DNA from: RGIG9060 sp052173655
Lineage (GTDB): Bacteria; Spirochaetota; Spirochaetia; Treponematales; Treponemataceae
Assembly: GCA_052173655.1 (NCBI GenBank)
Contig: JBQMYD010000003.1
Coordinates: 186,001-250,000, forward strand
Length of the DNA: 64,000 bases
Reading direction: 5' to 3'
The notes beneath the pieces were generated by a model. It was not told where the DNA came from. It made no database searches and worked only from the letters and a program-made list of their open reading frames with translations. Positions 1 to 8,603 of this stretch are shown in pieces. The first letter of the stretch is position 1. Every line of letters begins with the position of its first letter. Position numbers and translations under genes: made by a program.

Positions 1-548
1 ATTGCTCCTATAGAAACAGCTTCAAAAAGAACTTTTCCATCAATAGCACAAATATTGTTTACATTAAAAATCGGAACGGAAAAATCATATGTAACTATCA
101 CTTCTCCGTCAAATTGAAAAAAATCCTGAGTTTTGGTAAAAATCTTAGAAAAATCATTACCGGCAACCTTCATGCGTTTTGCAGATAATTCATAAATCAT
201 ATCATGAATATAATTTATTGAATCTATATCGGCATTGGTTGTATTTTCAGGTAATTTTTCACCTGTAAACTCAATATGATTTGAAGAAGGATTCATTTTA
301 AAATATATTTGTACTGAATAAATATCTTTACTACCGGCATCTTTTGAAAAATAACGAGCACTTATGGTACTTTCATCATAATACAAAAAACCTATGTAAG
401 ATTCTTCCTGCCGGGAATAATCCCTATAATAAACATATTGCCCGCTTTCAGTTGAAATGTATTCTGTAATACCCGGAAGTGCAAATCCCGTTACAAAAAA
501 AGTACCTGTAAAAAAAAGAATAGAAATTGCAATAAAATATTTTTTCAT
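1..548 (-). CDS. Secreted hypothetical protein, 3' end outside window
   Basis: This is the 5' part of a gene running off the left edge; about 182 codons are visible with no stop. The start is the ATG at 548, preceded by an AAAGG-type ribosome site. The first 20 or so residues are a lysine pair followed by a hydrophobic stretch ending in GFA, a typical signal peptide, so the product is probably exported. The rest is polar with many Tyr, Ser and Asp and shows no motif I recognise. It lies 37 nt downstream of proS on the same strand and may be co-transcribed. Function unknown. Confidence 0.7.
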   Translation of the reverse strand, partial: MKKYFIAISILFFTGTFFVTGFALPGITEYISTESGQYVYYRDYSRQEESYIGFLYYDESTISARYFSKDAGSKDIYSVQIYFKMNPSSNHIEFTGEKLPENTTNADIDSINYIHDMIYELSAKRMKVAGNDFSKIFTKTQDFFQFDGEVIVTYDFSVPIFNVNNICAIDGKVLFEAVSIGA

Positions 549-585
549 TTTTTGATACCTTTACACGTAAAACAAAAATTATGTG

Positions 586-2445
586 TTACAAAAAACACCG
601 ACAACTGAGCTTTTCAAGTTCAGATTTTATAAATTCCAAAATTTTTGCACAAACTTTTTCTACAGGAACAAGTTCCGTTTCATCAGAATTCCGCATTTTT
701 ATTTCGACATTCGGTAAATTTTTCTCACCAACAACTATTCGTACCGGAATACCTATTAAATCCATATCTTTGAATTTTACTCCCGGTCTCTCGTTACGGT
801 CATCTAAAAGAACTTCCACTCCCGATTTTGTTAATTCATCATAAAGTTTTTGACTGACTTCTTTCATTGTACCATCATATCTTACCGGAACTATAACAAC
901 CTGAAATGGAGCACAACTCATTGTCCAACAAATTCCGTTTTCATCATGATGTTCTTCTATAATCGAAGCTAAAGTTCTGTCAACACCTATTCCATAACAT
1001 CCCATAAGAGGAGTTACTGATTTTCCATTTTCATCAAGATAAGTTACATTCATTGATTTTGTATACTTATCGCCTAGTTTAAAAATATGACCAAGTTCAT
1101 TGCCTTTTTTTATATAAAACTCTGCATTGCAATCCGGACATTTATCTCCTGCTCTTGCAGTACGTAAATCAGCTGTCATAAATGGAATAAAATCTCTAAC
1201 CGGTTCAACATGAAGATAATCAAAATCCTTTTCACCACCGCCGGTTACGGTATCATGCAAAACAGCTTCAAATGTTCCGTCCTTGTTTGTATACATTACA
1301 CTTTCATCTGCAATAAGAGGGAGTTTCGTAAGACCGACAGGACCTACAAATCCATGAGAGGTTCCTGAATAAAAAATAACGTCATCTTCTTGGGCAAGCT
1401 CAACTGAACTTGCTTTCAGTACAGAAGCAAGCTTTGTTTCGCTTACTTCCAAATCTCCACGTATTGCTACAGCAAAAAAACTTACAGGATAATACGGCAC
1501 TGATGTCTCTTTTGTTTCACATTTAAATGAATTTGCTCCTGCCACATTTTTTAAATCTAAAGAACAATTCAATACTTTATAGATGAGCACTTTTATAAAC
1601 TGTTGTGCAGACATATTAAAAAAATCTTCCATTTGCTTAATCGTTTCAACTCCGGGACATGAAACTTTTTCAATTGCCTTATCAGTTTTTACAAGCTTAT
1701 TTCCCATTAAGTCATACGCGGTATCCTGACAACAGGATGCTTTTTCTATATTTGCAGCATACCCGCATTTTGGACATAAAATAAGAGTATCATCTCCTAC
1801 CGGGCTTTCTACCATGAATTCTTCCGAACCGCTTCCGCCCATGGCACCGGTATCAGCTTTTACACTTATTGTAGAAAGCCCCATCCGTTTAAAAATTCGT
1901 TTATATGCATTTGCACATTTTTGATAGCTTTTATCTAAAGATTCCTGATCCGCATCAAAAGAATATGCATCCATCATTATGAATTCTCTGCCTCGCATTA
2001 CTCCATAACGAGGACGAATTTCATCTCGATATTTTGTATTTATTTGATAAAGAATCACAGGATATTGCCTATAGCTTGTAAGAATATCTTTAACCAAAGA
2101 TGTAAAGGCTTCCTCAGCAGTAGGACTTACAACCATATCCTGAGAGCATCTATTTTGTACCCTAAGCATTTCGGCACCCATCTTATCCCAGCGACCGCTT
2201 TCTTTCCATAGTTCTCCGGGTTGAATAACTGTAGGCTTCATTTCCAAAAGTCCTTCAGCATTCAATTCTTCACGAATAATATTTTCAACCTTGCGTAAAG
2301 AACGCAATCCAATAGGCATATAAGAATAAAGACCGTTGCCAAGCTTTTTTATCATACCGCTTCTCAACATTAATTGATGACTTGCAATTACCGCATCCGA
2401 AGGAATTTCTCGCAACGTATTCAACATTAATTGTGATGTTTTCAT
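586..2445 (-). CDS. proS: Prolyl-tRNA synthetase (bacterial type with editing insertion)
   Basis: Charges tRNA-Pro with proline in the cytoplasm. It is 619 residues, as expected for the bacterial class II enzyme with the INS editing domain. The motif 2 region is at about residues 140-164 (RDEIRPRYGVMRGREF), motif 3 is near 482-497 (GCYGIGVDRTLAS), and the anticodon-binding domain occupies the last 130 residues. The insertion between motifs 2 and 3 (about 220-440) is bracketed by cysteine pairs CPKC (224-227) and CPDC (436-439), a common bacterial ProRS arrangement that may bind metal. The ATG at 2445 is preceded by A/T-rich sequence with no strong Shine-Dalgarno. The leader carries a hairpin followed by a T run (2468-2535), described separately. 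Confidence 0.97.
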   Translation of the reverse strand: MKTSQLMLNTLREIPSDAVIASHQLMLRSGMIKKLGNGLYSYMPIGLRSLRKVENIIREELNAEGLLEMKPTVIQPGELWKESGRWDKMGAEMLRVQNRCSQDMVVSPTAEEAFTSLVKDILTSYRQYPVILYQINTKYRDEIRPRYGVMRGREFIMMDAYSFDADQESLDKSYQKCANAYKRIFKRMGLSTISVKADTGAMGGSGSEEFMVESPVGDDTLILCPKCGYAANIEKASCCQDTAYDLMGNKLVKTDKAIEKVSCPGVETIKQMEDFFNMSAQQFIKVLIYKVLNCSLDLKNVAGANSFKCETKETSVPYYPVSFFAVAIRGDLEVSETKLASVLKASSVELAQEDDVIFYSGTSHGFVGPVGLTKLPLIADESVMYTNKDGTFEAVLHDTVTGGGEKDFDYLHVEPVRDFIPFMTADLRTARAGDKCPDCNAEFYIKKGNELGHIFKLGDKYTKSMNVTYLDENGKSVTPLMGCYGIGVDRTLASIIEEHHDENGICWTMSCAPFQVVIVPVRYDGTMKEVSQKLYDELTKSGVEVLLDDRNERPGVKFKDMDLIGIPVRIVVGEKNLPNVEIKMRNSDETELVPVEKVCAKILEFIKSELEKLSCRCFL

Positions 2446-2467
2446 AATTTAAAAAGTTTATCAAAAA

Positions 2468-2535
2468 AAAAGATTTTGGTGTAGTACCGTCTGTTCATAC
2501 TTGCAATATATGAAACTGTCTAATCAAAATCTTTT
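2468..2535 (-). promoter_or_regulatory. Hairpin followed by T run in the proS leader
   Basis: A perfect 11-bp inverted repeat pairs AAAAGATTTTG at 2468-2478 with CAAAATCTTTT at 2525-2535. Inside it lies a smaller hairpin, TTCATA/TATGAA. Read on the minus strand (towards proS), the closing arm runs into a nine-T tract, like an intrinsic terminator or attenuator, about 20 nt before the proS ATG. The stem is AT-rich, so it may be weak. No T-box consensus is present. It could equally end a short transcript or be part of the pyrB upstream region. Confidence 0.4.
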
Positions 2536-2594
2536 ACAAATTTTTAACCAAAGCCACAATTTACGAATAAAAAAACAAACTTTGTTTTGCTCTG

Positions 2595-2623
2595 TTGAAC
2601 TCACATTATTTTCGTGATAGACT
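2595..2623 (+). promoter_or_regulatory. Candidate pyrBIC promoter
   Basis: The -35 hexamer TTGAAC (2595-2600) and the -10 hexamer TAGACT (2618-2623) are separated by 17 nt. The expected start near 2630 gives a leader of about 23 nt before the pyrB ATG, with AAAGGGG as ribosome site. The -10 matches consensus at only four positions. Confidence 0.4.
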
Positions 2624-2652
2624 GCTTTAGTCTTGTAACCAAAGGGGTAAAA

Positions 2653-3576
2653 ATGTTAAAAGGCAAACATATCATAGAACCCGGAAGTCTTTCGATTGTA
2701 GAGATTGATGAAATTTGTAAATTGGCAGAACAGATGATTGTTGACCCTGCCTCTTTTTCCGATATTTGCCGAGGCAAAATTCTTGCAACACTTTTTTTTG
2801 AGCCCAGCACAAGAACTCGTCTTTCTTTTGAAGCAGCAATGCAACATTTGGGCGGCTCTGTTTTAGGTTTTGCCGATGCAAGTGCTTCTTCCACTGTAAA
2901 AGGAGAATCTCTTGCCGATACGATTCGGACAGTTTCAAGCTATGTAGACGTAATTGCTATGAGAAGTCCAAAAGAAGGTGCAGCTCTTTTAGCAAGCAAA
3001 TATTCTACAGTTCCTATAATAAATGCAGGCGACGGAGGACATCATCATCCTACGCAAACTCTAACGGATTTGGTTACAATCAGGGCGTTAAAGGGAAGTT
3101 TTGAAAATCATACAATAGGTTTTTGCGGTGATCTAAAATTCGGAAGAACCGTGCATTCACTTACAAAAGCTTTGTGCCACTACCCAAACAACAAGTTCGT
3201 TTTTATAAGTCCAAAAGAACTTTCTATTCCTGACTACATGATCAGTCAGGTTTTTGAACCGGCAGGAATTGAATACTCAACTTCCGAACGTCTTGAAAAA
3301 ATAATAGGAAGCTTGGATATTCTTTACATGACTAGAGTTCAAAAGGAACGTTTTTTTAACGAACAAGATTATATACGTCTAAAAGACAGCTATATTCTTG
3401 ATAAAGAAAAAATGAAACTTGCTAAAAATAATATGATAGTTTTACACCCCTTACCGCGTGTAAATGAAATTTCTTCGGAAATTGATGAAGATCCTAGATC
3501 TGCGTATTTTAAGCAGGTTCGTTACGGTATGTTTGCCAGAATGGCTTTGATTTCAAAATTGACAGGTGTTCTGTAA
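2653..3576 (+). CDS. pyrB: Aspartate carbamoyltransferase, catalytic chain
   Basis: Condenses carbamoyl phosphate with aspartate, the committed step of pyrimidine synthesis. The ATG at 2653 is chosen because AAAGGGG lies just upstream; an in-frame GTG at 2614 would add 13 unrelated residues that overlap the promoter. From this start the protein is 307 residues, the usual size. The carbamoyl-phosphate loop STRTR is at residues 52-56, followed by the mobile loop with Ser80 and Lys83. HHPTQ is at 131-135, and the HPLPR element lies near the C terminus. It is followed after 33 nt by pyrI, so the enzyme should be the allosteric PyrB-PyrI dodecamer of the E. coli type. Confidence 0.97.
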   Translation: MLKGKHIIEPGSLSIVEIDEICKLAEQMIVDPASFSDICRGKILATLFFEPSTRTRLSFEAAMQHLGGSVLGFADASASSTVKGESLADTIRTVSSYVDVIAMRSPKEGAALLASKYSTVPIINAGDGGHHHPTQTLTDLVTIRALKGSFENHTIGFCGDLKFGRTVHSLTKALCHYPNNKFVFISPKELSIPDYMISQVFEPAGIEYSTSERLEKIIGSLDILYMTRVQKERFFNEQDYIRLKDSYILDKEKMKLAKNNMIVLHPLPRVNEISSEIDEDPRSAYFKQVRYGMFARMALISKLTGVL

Positions 3577-3609
3577 TTCCGGCAAAATAAAAAATATTTG
3601 GGAGAAAAA

Positions 3610-4050
3610 ATGCTGAATGTTGATACTATAAAAAACGGATTAGTTATAGATCATATAAAAGCCGGTTACGGAACAAAAATTTTCAATTGGCTTGGACTGG
3701 ATAAAGCCGACTACTGTGTTGCTCTTATTATGAACGTTCCGTCAAAAACTTTTGGCAAAAAAGACATTATAAAAATCGATAACATAATTAACATAGATTA
3801 TTCTATTTTGGGCTTTATTGATCCGAATATCACTGTGAACGTAATTATTGATGAAAAAATTGCAAAAAAAATCACAGTAAATCTTCCGAGTAAAGTAGAA
3901 AATGTTATAAAATGTAAAAATCCACGTTGTATAACTTGTTCGGAAAATTATATTCCGCAAATTTTTAAACTCGTAAACAAAGAAAAAGCTGAATACGCCT
4001 GTGAATATTGTGATTCAATATATGAATCGAATTACGAAGATTTATTTTAG
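3610..4050 (+). CDS. pyrI: Aspartate carbamoyltransferase, regulatory chain
   Basis: Regulatory partner of PyrB; in this family it binds CTP/ATP in the N-terminal domain and a structural zinc in the C-terminal domain. The start is the ATG at 3610, with GGGAG seven bases upstream. The upstream in-frame TTG at 3598 lies ahead of that ribosome site. From this start it is 146 residues. The four zinc ligands are in place: Cys102, Cys107, Cys131 and Cys134 (pattern C-x4-C ... C-x2-C), with one extra Cys at 110. It sits between pyrB and pyrC. The regulatory chain suggests feedback control by nucleotides rather than only transcriptional control. Confidence 0.95.
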   Translation: MLNVDTIKNGLVIDHIKAGYGTKIFNWLGLDKADYCVALIMNVPSKTFGKKDIIKIDNIINIDYSILGFIDPNITVNVIIDEKIAKKITVNLPSKVENVIKCKNPRCITCSENYIPQIFKLVNKEKAEYACEYCDSIYESNYEDLF

Positions 4051-4071
4051 CTTATAAAAACGGAGCAGCCT

Positions 4072-5439
4072 TTGAAAAAAATTTTTTATCGAGCTTTTTT
4101 AATTGATGAAAAAATCAACAGCTTTGGAGCTGTCCTTGTAAAAGACAAATTTATTTTTGCAGTTATTAAAGGAAATTTTTGTAACATTGAAAGTGCAAAA
4201 AATTTGGTAACTTTCTTCGGAGATGGTGAGACAGAAAATTCTATTGAATTTATCGATTGCCAACAAAAAATTTTAATGCCCTCTTTTATTGATATGCACG
4301 TACACTTTAGATATCCGGGCCAAACACAAAAAGAAGATTTGCAAAGCGGCTTGAATGCAGCTGTAGCAGGAGGTTTTGGCACCCTAGTTCTTATGCCAAA
4401 TACAAATCCTGTTGTTTCCTCTGAAAAATTGGCTCATTCCATAGAGACGGAAGCTGCAAAATTCGCTAAGGCACAAGTCATTCAATCTGTAAGCCTTACT
4501 CAAGATTTTGACGGAAAAACTACAACTCACATCGATTCTCTCAAAAAAATTCTTTTACTCACGGAAGACGGTAATGATGTCCAAGACAGTAATGTAATGC
4601 TTGAAGCGATGTGCAAAGGTCGTGAAAAAAACGCAATCGTAAGCTGTCATTGTGAAGATAGAAGTTTTACTTTTGAAGCAAAAAATTTAAGAAAAGAAGG
4701 TCTGGTTTTATTTAAAAAATATGATACAAGTTCAAAAAAGGATAATGAAATCCTTGTACAAGCTGAATCTTGTATGAAAAAAGCAAATCACCTTTTAGCT
4801 TTAGCCGAAGATTTAGCTACAGAACGGAATGTTCAAATAGCAAAACAAGCAGGCTGTAAAATCCATCTGGCACATGTAAGTACAGCAAAATCTATTGAAA
4901 TTTTACGCCGGGCAAAAAAAGATAAGGAACTTTCAATAACCTGCGAAGTTACCCCTCATCATTTTAGCCTTTCTACTCAAAATAATTTTAATCTTAGATA
5001 TATCGTAAACCCTCCGATTAGGCAAGAAACGGATAGACAAGCAATTCTGCAAGCATTTAAAGACGGACTTATTGATGTTATCAGTACAGATCATGCTCCT
5101 CATACTCTTGAAGATAAAATAAACGGTTCTCCGGGATTTCCCGGTCTTGAAACATCATTTTCAGTTGCATGTACAAACCTTGTGCAAGAAAAAATAATAA
5201 ATCTGCAACAACTTTCCATGTTAATGAGTTCTAACCCTGCAAAAATTCTTGGATTTTCAAATTCAAAAGGTAGATTGCTTTCCGGCTATAAAGCTGATCT
5301 TGTTCTTGTAGATCCTGAAAAAATCTGGACTGTAGATTCTTCAAAATTTTTCACAAAAGGCAAAACCTGCCCATTCGAGGGACAAAAACTCAAAGGAAAA
5401 GTACTTAGCACGTGGTTTGATGGAAAAAAAGTATTTTAG
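4072..5439 (+). CDS. pyrC: Dihydroorotase, class I
   Basis: Cyclises carbamoyl-aspartate to dihydroorotate. It is 455 residues and starts at a TTG (4072) with GGAG about 6 nt upstream; no ATG is nearby. The amidohydrolase metal motif D-x-H-x-H is at 74-78. TEDG near 165 supplies the metal-bridging Asp found in class I enzymes. Further ligands are His193 (SCHCED), His265/His268 (IHLAHVS), and the STDHAPHT element near 338-345. The gene closes the pyrB-pyrI-pyrC operon, with 21 nt between pyrI and pyrC. It converges on the DtxR-type gene, leaving only 11 nt between stops. Confidence 0.95.
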   Translation: MKKIFYRAFLIDEKINSFGAVLVKDKFIFAVIKGNFCNIESAKNLVTFFGDGETENSIEFIDCQQKILMPSFIDMHVHFRYPGQTQKEDLQSGLNAAVAGGFGTLVLMPNTNPVVSSEKLAHSIETEAAKFAKAQVIQSVSLTQDFDGKTTTHIDSLKKILLLTEDGNDVQDSNVMLEAMCKGREKNAIVSCHCEDRSFTFEAKNLRKEGLVLFKKYDTSSKKDNEILVQAESCMKKANHLLALAEDLATERNVQIAKQAGCKIHLAHVSTAKSIEILRRAKKDKELSITCEVTPHHFSLSTQNNFNLRYIVNPPIRQETDRQAILQAFKDGLIDVISTDHAPHTLEDKINGSPGFPGLETSFSVACTNLVQEKIINLQQLSMLMSSNPAKILGFSNSKGRLLSGYKADLVLVDPEKIWTVDSSKFFTKGKTCPFEGQKLKGKVLSTWFDGKKVF

Positions 5440-5450
5440 ACTATCGCTTT

Positions 5451-5822
5451 TTATTCGGTAATTCCATGCTTTTTTGCATAAAACTTTAAAGCATCAAAAG
5501 TTTCTTCGCTTATATCATGTTCAATTTTACAGGCATCCCTTGAAGCAATGTTTTCACTTACACCCATGTGCACAAGACATTTCGAAAGAACTTGATGCCT
5601 GTCATACATTGTTTTTGCAATTTTTAATCCGCTTTCGGTAAGAAAAATATGGCTGTTGTCATCAATTTCAATGTATTTGCCTTCTTTAAGAATCTTTAAA
5701 GCACGGCTTACACTTGGCTTTGAAAAAGACATTTCCCTTGCAACATCAACGGAATGGACTTCAGAATTATTAAAAGAAAGAATATATATCGTTTCAAGAT
5801 ACATTTCACCGGATTCTTGCAT
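5451..5822 (-). CDS. Short DtxR/MntR-family metalloregulator
   Basis: A 123-residue winged-helix protein with the DtxR-type DNA-binding half (about 1-65) and dimerisation half, but no C-terminal SH3-like domain. Aligned by eye to Corynebacterium DtxR, the primary metal site is of DtxR type: Met7, Cys98, Glu101 and His102 correspond to M10, C102, E105 and H106, rather than the Asp/Glu set of MntR. At the ancillary site His76 is kept, but the positions of E83 and H98 are Ser80 and Ser94. It probably senses Fe2+ or another divalent metal and represses uptake genes; no target is visible in the window. It follows the helicase gene with a 59-nt gap and may share its transcript. Confidence 0.85.
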   Translation of the reverse strand: MQESGEMYLETIYILSFNNSEVHSVDVAREMSFSKPSVSRALKILKEGKYIEIDDNSHIFLTESGLKIAKTMYDRHQVLSKCLVHMGVSENIASRDACKIEHDISEETFDALKFYAKKHGITE

Positions 5823-5881
5823 ACTTAAATTATAGTTTCTTTACCGGTATTCGTCAACTTTTTATTAAAACTTTTAGAACT

Positions 5882-7849
5882 TTAAGATTTTTTGTAAAGA
5901 CTTGCATTACCGGTTCTATTGGTATGTATCGGCTTTTTCCCTCCTTCACGTCGTCCTGAAAATCCGCTACTTTTATAACCCTTATCGTGTCTTTCTCGTT
6001 TTGTTTTTTTTCCATCATCAAAATACTTTTTTTCAAAACCGTAAAATTTTCCTTCTTTTACTTTGCCTTCTTTAGTAAAATTTCTTTCTTGCCCTCCGGT
6101 TTTTTTTCCTCTGCTACTGCCCTTTTTTGAAAATCTCATTCCATAATCGCCTTCGGTTTCTTTCGTATCAAGGTGCATATGAGGCAAACTTTTATTCTTT
6201 TTTACTTTTTCCAGCAATTCTAAACCTTCCCTTTGAGGCAAACTAACAAGAGAAAATTTTTCACTCATGTCTATCCTATCAACCATACGTTGTGAAATAT
6301 GACAAAGTTTACTAAAATACTCTGCTATGGAACGGGCATTATATCCATCTTTTCTTCCGAGTTGAACATAGACTCTTACCTGACTTCCCTGATTAAAAAC
6401 ATTAATTGATGAAATCTTACCATACCGTCCGGGATCCAATTTATTTCCGTAGCTTATTGAAAGAATATTTTGTAAAACTTCGATAGGATCTTTTTCTTTG
6501 CAAAGAATTTCCGCCATTTCTTTAAAAACATCAGAATTGCTATCGTCTTCATTTAAATTTTCTGCAAGTTTAAATTGAGTTTGTTCAAAAAGCTGTTTGC
6601 GTTTTATTTTTATGATTTCATCAACATCGGGAATTTCATCTTTTATCATATCCCCTTTTGTGGCTTTAAATGCAGCCCTTTTTATAAAATCAAGTTTTCT
6701 GCGTTCTTCCGGTCTCACAAAAGTGTAGGCAAATCCACTCTTTCCTGCACGTCCTGTTCTCCCTATCCTATGAATATATGTAGGAGCATCAAAGGGCAAA
6801 GCATAATTTACAACATGAGTAAGACCTTCAATATCAATTCCTCTGGCTGCAACATCGGTGGCTACAAGAATTTTTGTTTTTTTATTTCTAAATCTCCATA
6901 AAATCTTTTCACGTTGAGCTTGTGCTATATCTCCGTGCAGTGCTGCAGATTCATAACCCCTTTCTTCTAATTGACGGCTAACTGTATCGGCATCGGATTT
7001 TGTTTGCGTAAAAATTAAACCGTAAAAATCCTGCGAAACATCTATCAGACGGACAAGAGCTTCAATTTTTTCATTTTCTCGAACAACCCAATAATGTTGC
7101 TCTGTCAAAAGAGGTTCTTCAGGACGGTTCTCTTCTTCAACAATTTCATAGTCGCCCATAAATTCAGATGCAATTTTTAAAATCTGTGCAGGCATGGTTG
7201 CACTGAAAAGCAGAATACGGCAATTCGGATTAGCTTTTGAAAAAATAGCTTCTATGTCTTCTATAAAGCCCATATCAAGCATTTCGTCAGCTTCATCAAG
7301 AATAAAATACGAAATATTGCTTAAATCCAATAAACCTCGTTTTATGTGATCTTGAATACGTCCCGGAGTTCCAACAACAATTTCAACGCCTTTTTTTAAT
7401 GCCCTAATTTGATCGGACATCCCCTGTCCGCCATAGCAAGAAATCATACGTGGAAATTTTTCGTCCGTAAAACTTTCTATTTCTTTACAAACTTGTAAAC
7501 AAAGTTCTCTTGTCGGAGTTAAAATCAAAGCTTGGGGAAACGGTTTAGAGTCCGTAATTTTTTGCACTAAAGGAAGTCCAAAAGCCGCAGTTTTTCCGGT
7601 TCCGGTACGTGCTTTTGCAATAATATTGGAATCTCCGTTGAGCAATCTTGGGATCGCAAGGACTTGAATTTGCGTTGGAGTTTTAAAGCCTTTTTTTTCA
7701 ACGGATTTTAATGTTTTTTCATCTAAACCTAAATCATAAAAAGATATTGTATCGTCATCAATATTTTCTTTTAAAACTTCATCCAAAACTTCATTTTTTT
7801 CTGCAATGCTAAAATCGTTCAAACCATCATCTTCTAAATTTCTAATCAT
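5882..7849 (-). CDS. DEAD-box ATP-dependent RNA helicase with DbpA-like RNA-binding domain and basic tail
   Basis: RNA-dependent ATPase probably acting in ribosome assembly or RNA remodelling. It is 655 residues. An acidic extension of about 35 residues precedes the Q motif. Walker A ARTGTGKT is at 80-87, PTREL near 112, DEAD at 185-188, SAT at 216-218 and HRIGRTGR at 360-367. After the two RecA-like domains comes a DbpA/CsdA-type RNA-binding domain (about 455-540). A Lys/Arg/Gly-rich tail follows to the end, resembling the tails of cold-shock helicases DeaD/CsdA. The ATG at 7849 has GGA upstream. Which of DeaD, CshA or DbpA is the orthologue cannot be settled by eye. Confidence 0.93.
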   Translation of the reverse strand: MIRNLEDDGLNDFSIAEKNEVLDEVLKENIDDDTISFYDLGLDEKTLKSVEKKGFKTPTQIQVLAIPRLLNGDSNIIAKARTGTGKTAAFGLPLVQKITDSKPFPQALILTPTRELCLQVCKEIESFTDEKFPRMISCYGGQGMSDQIRALKKGVEIVVGTPGRIQDHIKRGLLDLSNISYFILDEADEMLDMGFIEDIEAIFSKANPNCRILLFSATMPAQILKIASEFMGDYEIVEEENRPEEPLLTEQHYWVVRENEKIEALVRLIDVSQDFYGLIFTQTKSDADTVSRQLEERGYESAALHGDIAQAQREKILWRFRNKKTKILVATDVAARGIDIEGLTHVVNYALPFDAPTYIHRIGRTGRAGKSGFAYTFVRPEERRKLDFIKRAAFKATKGDMIKDEIPDVDEIIKIKRKQLFEQTQFKLAENLNEDDSNSDVFKEMAEILCKEKDPIEVLQNILSISYGNKLDPGRYGKISSINVFNQGSQVRVYVQLGRKDGYNARSIAEYFSKLCHISQRMVDRIDMSEKFSLVSLPQREGLELLEKVKKNKSLPHMHLDTKETEGDYGMRFSKKGSSRGKKTGGQERNFTKEGKVKEGKFYGFEKKYFDDGKKTKRERHDKGYKSSGFSGRREGGKKPIHTNRTGNASLYKKS

Positions 7850-7933
7850 GTATTTTCCTATCGGTAGTCCATAAAGAATAGCAAATTATATAAAACTTTT
7901 CCATAAAAGAAACTCAATTTTTATTTTTTTGCA

Positions 7934-7939
7934 TATAAT
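7934..7939 (+). promoter_or_regulatory. -10 box for the 7954 lipoprotein gene
   Basis: A perfect TATAAT lies 14 nt before the ATG, so the leader would be short but would still include the strong GGAGG site at 7945-7949. No good -35 hexamer is seen 16-18 nt upstream. The 104-nt gap also holds a minus-strand candidate for the helicase gene, TTGAGT followed 17 nt later by TTTATA, which is weaker. Confidence 0.4.
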
Positions 7940-7953
7940 TTTATGGAGGTTCC

Positions 7954-8529
7954 ATGTCAAAGCAAAAATTTTTTCTCATATTTATTTTTTTTTCACCGGC
8001 AATAATTGTTCTATTTTTGCACGGCTGTTCACAAAATGAGCTGTTATGTATAGATTTAAATCTTGCAGGTTATAACTTAGGATTAAAAAATTCTCAGATT
8101 ATAAATTCAAAGGGAAAAATAATTTACATAAATAATGAAATTTCTCTTAATGAAAAAGAAACTTTTATTCAAAAAGAATTTACCGGATTTAATCAACGCT
8201 TTTATATTTGCGTTCCCAAAAATCAAATTACACCGGTTCTTGTTACAATAGATTCAGAAACACCGTTGTATTCAGGATTTTTATTTCCGTTTTCAAATGA
8301 GTTTTCCGTTCACGGAGCCTTTTGTGCTTTTATTTTTACAAAACTTTTTACAAATAGCTATGAAAATCCTCAAGATATATACAAATTTTGTAGTTATTTT
8401 AATTGGAAAAAATTTTATGAAAAAATATTAACTTACAAAGATCCTTTTTCTTTGGATAGCGATAAAATTTTGTCTGATATTGCCGGCGGAAATTTTTCAG
8501 CACATTCAATCAAATTATTAAATAACTAA
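7954..8529 (+). CDS. Hypothetical lipoprotein
   Basis: A 191-residue protein of unknown function. A long hydrophobic leader ends in LHGC (Cys25), a lipobox, so it should be lipidated and membrane anchored. Beyond that it is rich in Asn, Lys, Phe and Tyr, without a motif I recognise. A strong GGAGG ribosome site stands 4 nt before the ATG. It is a single-gene transcript: divergent from the helicase gene and closed by the perfect terminator at 8536-8573. Confidence 0.8.
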   Translation: MSKQKFFLIFIFFSPAIIVLFLHGCSQNELLCIDLNLAGYNLGLKNSQIINSKGKIIYINNEISLNEKETFIQKEFTGFNQRFYICVPKNQITPVLVTIDSETPLYSGFLFPFSNEFSVHGAFCAFIFTKLFTNSYENPQDIYKFCSYFNWKKFYEKILTYKDPFSLDSDKILSDIAGGNFSAHSIKLLNN

Positions 8530-8535
8530 AAAATA

Positions 8536-8573
8536 AAAACCCGATTGCGTTTATAACAACGCAATCGGGTTTT
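8536..8573. terminator. Bidirectional intrinsic terminator between the lipoprotein gene and nifJ
   Basis: A perfect 16-bp stem: AAAACCCGATTGCGTT (8536-8551) pairs with AACGCAATCGGGTTTT (8558-8573) across a 6-nt loop. The A4/T4 ends give a T tract in both directions. It lies in the 74-nt gap between convergent stop codons, so it serves both genes. Confidence 0.93.
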
Positions 8574-8603
8574 ACATCAGACAAAATCTTGTAAAGTCAA
8601 TTA

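Noticed and set aside
2446..2652. A T-box riboswitch controlling proS
   Set aside because: The leader has a hairpin and T run, but no T-box sequence, no stem I specifier loop, and it is too short for a T-box.
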